Assembly: GCA_035553855.1 (NCBI GenBank)
Contig: DATMJO010000010.1
Span: 1-11,013, forward strand
Direction: 5' to 3'
Origin: JBBDYQ01 sp035553855
Lineage (GTDB): Bacteria; Actinomycetota; Thermoleophilia; Solirubrobacterales; Thermoleophilaceae
Length of the DNA: 11,013 nt
Shown here: piece after piece, positions 5,740 through 11,013 of the stretch
How positions within the stretch are numbered: the stretch's first letter is position 1
Layout: every line of letters starts with the position of its first letter
Notes under the pieces: model-generated
What the model saw: only the letters and a program-made list of their open reading frames with translations
Database searches by the model: none
Told to the model about the DNA's origin: nothing
Translations under genes and position numbers: made by a program

Positions 5740-7191
5740 CTAGGTGGTGACCCGCTGCGCGGGTTCGGACGGGAGGGGGGGCAGCACCTCCGGCTCGGCA
5801 AGCCGCACGCCCGCCACGTCCGCGAGCGCCGACAGCTCGTCGCGGACGTCATGCGCGAGCTCGTCGAGGTCGGGGACCACGTCGAAGTCGCCGACCAGGC
5901 CGAAGTTGATGCGGCCGTTGTAGCTCATGATCGCGATGCCGAGGCCCTGGTTCTGCGCGAGCGGGACCATCGGGAACGCCTCGCGCAGCTCGTGTCCCAT
6001 GAGGTAGAGCGGGAATTGCGGCCCCGGCACGTTCGTCACGACCAGGTTGAAGAAGCGCTGGCGCGACGACAGGCGCGCCGCCTGGCTCATCACCGTGGGG
6101 GGAGCGAACCCCGACAGCTGTGTCAGCACCTGCGCCCCGACCGCCTGGCCGCTCTCCTTGAGGCCCGTCATGGCCTCGGCGACGGCGGCGAAGCGCTCGT
6201 CCGCGCCGGGGACGCCGACCGGAAGCGGCGCCATCATCGCGGCGACCCGGTTGCCCAGAGCGCCGCGCTCGCCCTCCGAGCGGACGCTGACCGGCACCAT
6301 CGCGCGCAGCACCGTGTCCTCCAGCTTCACCCCGCGGCGCAGCATGTGGCGGCGGAGCGCGCCCGCCACCGTGGCGAGCATCACGTCGTTGACGGTCCCG
6401 CCCAGCGAGGCCTTGATCGCCTTCACGTCGTCCAGCGACGCGCGCACCCAGGTGAACCGCCGGTGCGGTCCGATCGGGCGGTTGTACGGGGTGTCCGGGG
6501 CCGGCGCGAGACCGACGCGCGCGAGCGCGCCGACCGCGACCAGGGAATCGACCGCGCTGCGCGCGATCTGCCGCGGGGCGCGCAGCAGCGCCCGCGCGGA
6601 ACGGACCACCTCGCCGGGGGCCGTCGCGCGCTCGACGAGCGCCTCCGCGAGCAGCTGCGCGCTCGACGGCAGGGGGCGGGGCAGCCAGCGCTCGGCCGTG
6701 GCGGGCGGCGCGTCCGGCTCGGGCTTCGTGTCGAAGAGGACCGTCACGATGTCGACCCCGGAGACGCCGTCGACGAGCGCGTGGTGGGTCTTGGCGAGGA
6801 GCGCGAAGCGGTTGCCCTCGACACCCTCGACGAGCCAGATCTCCCAGAGCGGCTTGTCGCGATCGAGCTGCTGCGCGAAGACGCGGCCGGCCAGCGCGCG
6901 AAGCTGGTCCTCTCCGCCGGGCTCGGGCAGCGCCGTGTGGCGCACGTGGTAGCGCAGGTTGAAGCTGGGATCGTCGACCCAGCGCGGGCGTCCCTGTCCC
7001 CAGGGGACGAACGCGAGGCGCTGCCGGTAGCGCGGCACGAGGTGCAGGCGGGACTCGAGGCCCTCCACGAAGTCGTCGTATGCGGGCGCCTCGCCGTCGA
7101 ACAGCATCACGGAGGCCACGTGCATGTGCGCGGCCTTGTCCTCCAGGTGGAGGAACGACGCGTCGAGCCCTGTCAGCCGGTCTTCCGCCAT
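5740..7191 (-). CDS. Wax ester synthase/diacylglycerol acyltransferase (WS/DGAT)
   Basis: The product has 483 residues, the usual size for bacterial WS/DGAT (about 450-480). It transfers acyl groups from acyl-CoA to diacylglycerol or a long-chain alcohol, making triacylglycerol or wax ester storage lipid at the membrane. The active-site motif HHALVDG lies at 136-142, matching HHxxxDG with H137 as catalytic base. PLW occurs at 114-116 and the structural ND motif at 268-269 (TVNDVMLATVAGA). The C-terminal DUF1298 half ends with YNGRINFGLVGDFDVVPD. The ATG at 7191 is supported by the only good Shine-Dalgarno in the window, AAGGGAG 6 bases upstream. The gene leads a two-gene unit with the YbaK-like gene, which it touches. 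Its upstream gap is shared with the divergent amidohydrolase. Substrate preference is not predictable. Confidence 0.95.
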   Translation of the reverse strand: MAEDRLTGLDASFLHLEDKAAHMHVASVMLFDGEAPAYDDFVEGLESRLHLVPRYRQRLAFVPWGQGRPRWVDDPSFNLRYHVRHTALPEPGGEDQLRALAGRVFAQQLDRDKPLWEIWLVEGVEGNRFALLAKTHHALVDGVSGVDIVTVLFDTKPEPDAPPATAERWLPRPLPSSAQLLAEALVERATAPGEVVRSARALLRAPRQIARSAVDSLVAVGALARVGLAPAPDTPYNRPIGPHRRFTWVRASLDDVKAIKASLGGTVNDVMLATVAGALRRHMLRRGVKLEDTVLRAMVPVSVRSEGERGALGNRVAAMMAPLPVGVPGADERFAAVAEAMTGLKESGQAVGAQVLTQLSGFAPPTVMSQAARLSSRQRFFNLVVTNVPGPQFPLYLMGHELREAFPMVPLAQNQGLGIAIMSYNGRINFGLVGDFDVVPDLDELAHDVRDELSALADVAGVRLAEPEVLPPLPSEPAQRVTT

Positions 7192-7197
7192 CTCTCG

Positions 7198-7204
7198 CTC
7201 CCTT
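7198..7204 (-). promoter_or_regulatory. Ribosome binding site (AAGGGAG) of the WS/DGAT gene
   Basis: On the minus strand AAGGGAG ends 6 bases before the ATG at 7191. It is notable because I could find no comparable Shine-Dalgarno in front of the other genes, so this transcript is probably leadered while its neighbours are not. Confidence 0.6.
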
Positions 7205-7229
7205 GTACCGAAACCGTGGTGCGTAGATT
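7203..7229 (+). promoter_or_regulatory. Candidate promoter of the amidohydrolase gene
   Basis: TTGTAC (7203-7208) and TAGATT (7224-7229) are separated by 15 bases, somewhat short of the preferred 16-18. TAGATT fits TANNNT and ends 9 bases before the GTG at 7239, giving a leaderless or near-leaderless transcript. No Shine-Dalgarno is present. Confidence 0.4.
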
Positions 7230-7230
7230 A
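7225..7230 (-). promoter_or_regulatory. Candidate -10 element (TAATCT) of the WS/DGAT-YbaK unit
   Basis: Read on the minus strand this is TAATCT, fitting TANNNT. It would give a leader of roughly 25 bases that includes the Shine-Dalgarno AAGGGAG. It overlaps by five bases the opposite-strand -10 candidate TAGATT of the amidohydrolase. No clear -35 is visible. Confidence 0.35.
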
Positions 7231-7238
7231 CGCGCCCG

Positions 7239-8354
7239 GTGCGCTCGGACGACGACCTCAAGCCCTGGTTCGACCTTCTCACCGGCTCGTTCCCCGGGCT
7301 CCGGCTGCTCGACGTGCACACGCACACCGGGGCGGACGACCCGGACGGATTCAGCTGCAGCGCCGAGGAGCTGCTCGCCTCGCTCGAGCGCGCCGGCGGC
7401 GCGCGGGCGGTCGTCTTCACCATGCACGAGCCCGCGGGCTATCCCGCGGCGAACGACCGCGTGCTGCGCGAGGCCGAGGCATCCGGCGGGCGCCTGATCC
7501 CGTTCTGCCGGGTCGACCCGCGCGCCGGAGCGCTCCCGGAGGCCGAGCGCTGCCTCGATGCCGGCGCGCGTGGTATCAAGCTCCATCCGCGCGCCGAGTC
7601 GTTCGAGCTCGGGGACCCCGCGCTGCGGCCGGTGTTCGCCCTGGCCGCCGAGCGCGGCGTGCCGGTGCTCGTACACGCGGGCCGCGGCATCCCCGCCCTC
7701 GGCCGGCACGCGCTCGAGATCTGCGAGCGGCACCCCGAGATGCCGCTGATCCTCGCCCACGCGGGGATCTGCGACCTCGCGTGGATCTGGCGGGAGGCGC
7801 CGTCTCATCCCAACCTGCTGTTCGACACGAGCTGGTGGAACGCGACGGACCTCGTGGCCCTGTACTCGCTCGTGCCGCCCGGACAGATCCTCTACGGAAG
7901 CGACATGCCGTACGGCACGCCGCTCTTCGGAGCGCTGCTCGCGCTGCGGCCCGCGCTCGAGGTGGGACTGACCGCGGATCAGATCGGCTCCGTCGCGGGC
8001 GGCCAGGCGGAGCGGCTCCTCGCGGGGGAGCCGCCCGCGGACCTTGGGCCCGCCCCGGGGCCGCCCGAGCGCGTGCCGGGCCCGCTGCTCGACCGCGTCC
8101 ACGCCGCGGCGCTCGGGGCGGTGTCGCGCATCTTCGCCGGGTCGGACCCGACAGAGACGCTCGACCTGGCGCGGCTCGCGTGCCAGGTGCCCGCCGGCAC
8201 CGATCACGAGGAGGTGTTCGTCGCGATCGCCGGGCTCATCTCGCGCGGGCCCCCGCCTGAGGAGGGGCCGGTGCCCTACGCCGGCGCGCTGCACCTCGCG
8301 ATGACCGCCGTCCTCGCCTCCCGCACTCCGTCGGTGCCGGTGCCCGCCGCCTGA
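7239..8354 (+). CDS. Metal-dependent amidohydrolase (amidohydrolase_2 type) with extra C-terminal region
   Basis: The product has 371 residues. Residues about 22-265 form a TIM-barrel metal-dependent hydrolase. Metal-ligand positions are visible: DVHTH (H27, H29) on strand 1, RGIKLHP with K114 and H116, VHAG (H146), LAHAG (H174) and YGSDMPYG with D222. This set fits the amidohydrolase_2/decarboxylase-like family (PF04909) whose members hydrolyse or decarboxylate small cyclic or aromatic acids; the substrate is unknown. Residues about 270-371 are a Pro-rich linker and a predicted helical region (LLDRVHAAALGAVSRIF, then TETLDLARLACQVPAG) that the barrel family does not normally carry and that I do not recognise. 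The start GTG at 7239 sits 9 bases after a -10 candidate. The gene is divergent from the WS/DGAT gene and ends 12 bases from convergent dinB. Confidence 0.85.
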   Translation: MRSDDDLKPWFDLLTGSFPGLRLLDVHTHTGADDPDGFSCSAEELLASLERAGGARAVVFTMHEPAGYPAANDRVLREAEASGGRLIPFCRVDPRAGALPEAERCLDAGARGIKLHPRAESFELGDPALRPVFALAAERGVPVLVHAGRGIPALGRHALEICERHPEMPLILAHAGICDLAWIWREAPSHPNLLFDTSWWNATDLVALYSLVPPGQILYGSDMPYGTPLFGALLALRPALEVGLTADQIGSVAGGQAERLLAGEPPADLGPAPGPPERVPGPLLDRVHAAALGAVSRIFAGSDPTETLDLARLACQVPAGTDHEEVFVAIAGLISRGPPPEEGPVPYAGALHLAMTAVLASRTPSVPVPAA

Positions 8355-8366
8355 GCGTCCGGCCGA

Positions 8367-9428
8367 TCACAGCTCGAGGGTGAGCTGGTCCGCGGGCGCC
8401 GGCTCCTCGAGCGGCTCGTCGAGACCGGCCACCCGCACGCCGAGGAGCCGGACCGGGCGCTCCGGGCCGAATGCCTCGAGCAGGTCGCGGGCGGTGGCGA
8501 GCACCGTCGCCGTGTCGTTCACCGGCGCATCGAGCGTGCGCGCGCGGGTGTGCGTCGAGAAGTCGTCGAGGCGCACCTTTATCCCGATCGTCCGGCCGCG
8601 CCGGCCCTCGCGCCCGAGCGCGTCGCAGAGCTGGCCGGTCAGCCGCTCCAGAACCGGCAGGAGAGCCGCGAGGCCGTGGAGGTCGCGGTCGAAGGTCGTC
8701 TCCCGTGACTCCGACTTGGCGACGCGCTCGGTCACGAGCGGCCGCTCGTCCTGGAAGCGGGCGAGCGCGCGAAGGTGCGGGCCGAGCCGGGCGCCGAACC
8801 AGGCGACGAGGTCGGACTCCGCCGCCTCGGCGAGCCCTCCGAGCGTCGTGATCCCCTGTGCGGCGAGGCGCTCGGCCGTCCTGGGGCCCACCCCGGGAAC
8901 GATCGCCGGCGGGGCCGTCGCGAAGCGCGCGCGGGCTTCGGCCTGCGTGAGCGCAAGGAACCCGTCCGGCTTGCCGGCGTCCGAGGCCACCTTCGCCACC
9001 AGCTTGCTCGGGCCGATGCCGATCGAGCAGACGAGGCCCGTGCGCCGGCGCACCTCCTCCTTCACGCGGCGGGCGGCGGAGCGGGGCCGGTCGATCCCGG
9101 TGAGATCGAGGTACGCCTCGTCGAGGCCCACGACCTCCACCTGCTCCACGTGCGAATGGAGCACCGCCATCACCTCTCGGGAGCTCGCGCGGTACTGCTC
9201 GAAGTCGGGAGTGATGAAGACGGCCTCGGGACAGAGCCGGCGCGCGCGCTCGGCCGGCGTGGCGGAGAAGACGCCGAAGCGCCGCGCCTCGTAGCTCGCG
9301 GTGGTGACGACGGCACGCGGGCCGCTGCCCGCGACGACGACCGGCAGCCCGCGCAGCTCGGGCCGGCGCCTGAGCTCGACCGAGACGTAGAAGGCGTCCA
9401 TGTCCACGTGAGCGATGCAGCGCTCCAT
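8367..9428 (-). CDS. dinB: DNA polymerase IV (Y-family translesion polymerase)
   Basis: The product has 353 residues, typical for DinB. It copies past damaged bases with low fidelity. The palm carries HVDMDAFYVSVE (metal-binding D9; F13 in the steric-gate position) and GLDEAYLDLTG with D103 and E104. ASYEARRFGV (44-53) and SIGIGPSKLVAKVASDAGKP (135-154) are classic Y-family blocks. The helix-hairpin-helix GVGPRTAERLAAQGI lies at 179-193, and the little-finger domain has RTIGIKVRLDDF. The last residues DQLTLEL resemble a beta-clamp-binding motif, implying replisome recruitment. The ATG at 9428 is chosen because homology begins immediately; the frame stays open upstream but over the SDR gene. 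It starts 17 bases after the SDR stop, so it is probably co-transcribed. I saw no LexA-type box (GAAC-N4-GTTC) near it or near the SDR start. Confidence 0.96.
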   Translation of the reverse strand: MERCIAHVDMDAFYVSVELRRRPELRGLPVVVAGSGPRAVVTTASYEARRFGVFSATPAERARRLCPEAVFITPDFEQYRASSREVMAVLHSHVEQVEVVGLDEAYLDLTGIDRPRSAARRVKEEVRRRTGLVCSIGIGPSKLVAKVASDAGKPDGFLALTQAEARARFATAPPAIVPGVGPRTAERLAAQGITTLGGLAEAAESDLVAWFGARLGPHLRALARFQDERPLVTERVAKSESRETTFDRDLHGLAALLPVLERLTGQLCDALGREGRRGRTIGIKVRLDDFSTHTRARTLDAPVNDTATVLATARDLLEAFGPERPVRLLGVRVAGLDEPLEEPAPADQLTLEL

Positions 9429-9445
9429 GGGCTGGACGGTACGCG

Positions 9446-10138
9446 CTACAGCGGCTGCTTCACGGGCCGCAACAGGATCTCGTTGACATCCATGTGCGGG
9501 GGCTGCTCCAGCGCGAACATCACGCAGCGGGCGACGTCCCCGGCGACCAGCGCGCCGGGCATGCCGTTGTCGAAGAACGGCGTGTCGACGGCGCCCGGCT
9601 CGATCAGGGTGACGCGCATCGGGGTATCGGCGAGCTCGAGCCGCAGCGACTCGCCGATGCCGGTCACCGCGAACTTCGAGGCCGAGTAGAGCGAGCCGGG
9701 GGCCGAGCGGCGGCCCACGACCGAGCTCGTGATCACGAAGTGACCGGCGCCGCGCTCGCGGAAGTGGGGGAGGGCGGCGCGGACGGTGAGGGCCACGCCC
9801 AGGATGTTCGTGAGGACCATCGAGCGCCAGTGCTCCGGCGACTCCTCGAGAAAGCCGCGGCTCGCGCCGAAGCCGGCGTTCGCGAAGACCGCGTCGAGCG
9901 CGCCGAAGCGCTCGAGCGTCGCGGCGACGAGCGCCTGCTGGTCGACCCACTCGGTGACGTCGCAGCGGAAGGCGAGCGCCCTCTCCGCGCCGATCTCCGC
10001 AACGAGAGCCTCGAGCTTGTCCTCGCTGCGGGCGCCGAGCGCCACGCGCCAGCCGGCGGCGGCCGCGCTGCGGGCCGTCTCGGCGCCGATGCCGCTGCTC
10101 GCGCCCGTGATGAGGAGGACCTTGCCGCCTGCGGCCAC
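9446..10138 (-). CDS. Short-chain dehydrogenase/reductase (classical SDR)
   Basis: The product has 230 residues and is a cytoplasmic Rossmann-fold oxidoreductase. The cofactor loop TGASSGIG is at 11-18, and ARSEDKLEAL after strand 2 (Arg37 following the strand) favours NADP(H). NAG is at 87-89. The catalytic set is N111, S139 in ITSSV, and YSASK with Y151 and K155. PGAVDTPFF (181-189) closes the active site. The substrate is not deducible. The start is a GTG at 10138, since glycine-loop homology begins six codons later; a nearby ATG at 10149 is out of frame. It is the first gene of a probable two-gene unit with dinB, 17 bases downstream. It is divergent from the right-edge gene across 38 bases. 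Confidence 0.93.
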   Translation of the reverse strand: MAAGGKVLLITGASSGIGAETARSAAAAGWRVALGARSEDKLEALVAEIGAERALAFRCDVTEWVDQQALVAATLERFGALDAVFANAGFGASRGFLEESPEHWRSMVLTNILGVALTVRAALPHFRERGAGHFVITSSVVGRRSAPGSLYSASKFAVTGIGESLRLELADTPMRVTLIEPGAVDTPFFDNGMPGALVAGDVARCVMFALEQPPHMDVNEILLRPVKQPL

Positions 10139-10144
10139 CCGGAC

Positions 10145-10150
10145 TTCATA
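10145..10150 (-). promoter_or_regulatory. Weak -10-like element (TATGAA) before the SDR gene
   Basis: On the minus strand TATGAA ends 6 bases before the GTG at 10138. It keeps the TA of the -10 but lacks the final T, so support is weak. It repeats the start spacing seen for other genes here. No Shine-Dalgarno and no -35 are evident. Confidence 0.2.
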
Positions 10151-10163
10151 GCAGACGCCCGGA

Positions 10164-10169
10164 TAGGCT
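10164..10169 (+). promoter_or_regulatory. Candidate -10 element (TAGGCT) for the right-edge gene
   Basis: TAGGCT fits TANNNT and ends 7 bases before the GTG at 10177, consistent with a leaderless transcript. There is no Shine-Dalgarno. This spacing supports the choice of GTG 10177 as start. Confidence 0.35.
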
Positions 10170-10176
10170 TCCGTCC

Positions 10177-11013
10177 GTGGCCGCCTCGGTGACCAGCGCG
10201 CGTTTCCCCGGCATCGCGGAGGGCGAGGGGCACTACGAGAGCTTCTACCTCAAGGCCTGCCACCCGACGGAGGCGCTCGGAGTGTGGATCCGGTACACGG
10301 TACACAAGCGCCCCCGCCATTCGCCCAGGGGCTCAATCTGGTTCACCCTCTTCGACGACTCTGCGGACGGCCCGGTGGCCTACAAGGAGACGCTCGACGA
10401 GGTGGGCACCGGCGGCGACAGTCTGATCCACGTCGGCGCGAGCCGCTTCAGCCCGGGTGAGGTCGAGGGGAGCGCGCTCGAAGCCTCGTGGGAGCTCGCC
10501 TTCGACGCGCCGGAGAAGCCCCTGTTCCACCTGCCACGCGGCTGGATGTACAAGGCGCCCGTGCCGCGGACGAAGTTGCTCTCGCCCTATCCGGCGGCAC
10601 GCTTCCGCGGGACGGTGCGGGCGGCGGGGCGAGAGATCTCGCTCGACGGCTGGCCCGGGATGGTCGGGCACAACTGGGGATCGGAGCACGCGGAGCGCTG
10701 GATATGGCTGCACGGAGCCGGCTTCGACGGCCACCCGGCCGCGTGGCTCGACGTGGCGATCGGACGGGTGCGGCTGGGGCCGGTGACGCTGCCGTGGATC
10801 GCGAACGGCGTACTTTCGCTCGACGGTGAGCGCATCCCGCTGGGCGGCCCCGAGCGCCTGCGCTCGACCGACATCCGGGAGCGTCCCGACCACTGCGAGT
10901 TCACCCTCACCGGCCGGGGCGCGCGCGTGGTGGGCAGCGTCGGGTCCGAGCCGAAGAACTTCGTCGGATGGGTCTACGCCGACCCGGACGGCTCCCAGCA
11001 CCACACCGTGAAC
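10177..11013 (+). CDS. AttH/CrtC-like lipocalin-fold protein (3' end missing)
   Basis: An uninterrupted frame from GTG 10177 to the last base gives 279 residues with no stop, so the gene continues outside the window. The sequence is rich in aromatics and alternating beta-strand patterns (GHYESFYLKAC, then LGVWIRYTVHKRP, IWFTLFDD). It has HNWG at 165-168 followed by WIWLHG at 175-180. HNWG near a tryptophan-rich strand recalls the DHNWG motif of carotenoid 1,2-hydratase (CrtC)/AttH and tocopherol-cyclase-like proteins, which pair two lipocalin-like barrels that bind hydrophobic molecules. Here the residue before HNWG is Gly164, not the Asp that is important in CrtC, so a hydratase reaction is doubtful. 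No signal peptide is seen. The partner SDR is divergent. The family call is from motif and fold impression only. Confidence 0.75.
   Translation, partial: MAASVTSARFPGIAEGEGHYESFYLKACHPTEALGVWIRYTVHKRPRHSPRGSIWFTLFDDSADGPVAYKETLDEVGTGGDSLIHVGASRFSPGEVEGSALEASWELAFDAPEKPLFHLPRGWMYKAPVPRTKLLSPYPAARFRGTVRAAGREISLDGWPGMVGHNWGSEHAERWIWLHGAGFDGHPAAWLDVAIGRVRLGPVTLPWIANGVLSLDGERIPLGGPERLRSTDIRERPDHCEFTLTGRGARVVGSVGSEPKNFVGWVYADPDGSQHHTVN

Noticed and set aside
5242..7497. A 751-codon open frame on the plus strand opposite the WS/DGAT and YbaK-like genes
   Set aside because: Its translation is Arg/His/Ala-rich with no known motif, and it lies wholly antisense to two genes with clear catalytic motifs. 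It is a GC-driven shadow frame.
7173..8294. A 373-codon minus-strand frame opposite the amidohydrolase
   Set aside because: The plus-strand frame has all metal-ligand motifs; the opposite frame is Arg/Glu/Gly-rich without motifs.
9429..9950. Upstream extension of the dinB frame by 174 codons
   Set aside because: The extra part overlaps the SDR gene in another frame and is low-complexity Arg-rich; DinB homology begins exactly at the ATG at 9428.
10333..11004. A 223-codon minus-strand frame at the right edge
   Set aside because: The plus-strand frame is open throughout, has aromatic-rich beta patterns and HNWG, and starts behind a -10 candidate; the minus frame is Arg-rich and motif-free.
1..11013. 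Search for CRISPR arrays, insertion sequences, toxin-antitoxin pairs, defence genes, tRNA and rRNA
   Set aside because: No regularly spaced direct repeats, transposase motifs, cloverleaf-like sequences or rRNA-like sequences were seen. The gene content is ordinary chromosomal and base composition is even across the window.

Overview
The window is a gene-dense, very GC-rich stretch (codon third positions almost always G or C). It carries nine complete genes, plus one cut by the left edge and one cut by the right edge. No gap without a gene exceeds about 130 bases. The gene set points to an actinobacterium: a wax ester synthase/diacylglycerol acyltransferase, an RskA-like anti-sigma ectodomain, an RsbW-type anti-sigma kinase, and mostly leaderless starts. 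A deep-branching group such as the Thermoleophilia/Solirubrobacterales is my best guess. That placement is inference; there is no rRNA or other marker here to prove it. I see no rRNA, tRNA, insertion sequence, integrase, CRISPR array or phage gene.

Layout from left to right: the 3' part of an alkyl-dihydroxyacetonephosphate-synthase-like FAD oxidase (+); a convergent single-pass membrane protein with a sigma-70 region-4-like N-terminus and an RskA-like outer domain (-); a divergent hotdog thioesterase (+) whose end overlaps the end of the glutamine-dependent NAD+ synthetase nadE (-); an RsbW-like anti-sigma kinase (-) just upstream of nadE; a strong hairpin; a YbaK-type aminoacyl-tRNA deacylase (-) directly abutting a WS/DGAT acyltransferase (-); a divergent metal-dependent amidohydrolase (+); a convergent DNA polymerase IV gene dinB (-) in an apparent operon behind a short-chain dehydrogenase (-); and finally a divergent AttH/CrtC-like lipocalin-fold gene (+) that runs off the right edge.

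The genes are mostly housekeeping and lipid or redox metabolism (NAD+ synthesis, acyl-CoA hydrolysis, storage lipid synthesis, ether-lipid-like oxidase, SDR), with two regulatory proteins of the sigma/anti-sigma type. The most notable signals are three. First, a textbook-like SigB/SigF-class promoter (GTTTCA-N14-GGGAAT) lies directly in front of the RsbW-like gene and suggests an autoregulated stress-sigma switch. Second, the membrane protein joins a sigma-like DNA-binding domain to an anti-sigma-like sensor domain in one chain. Third, the same start architecture recurs: a TANNNT hexamer 6-10 bases before the start codon with no Shine-Dalgarno, including two divergent gene pairs with overlapping back-to-back -10 elements. 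I found no clear previously undescribed multi-gene system such as a defence island; the novelty here is in protein architecture and regulation.
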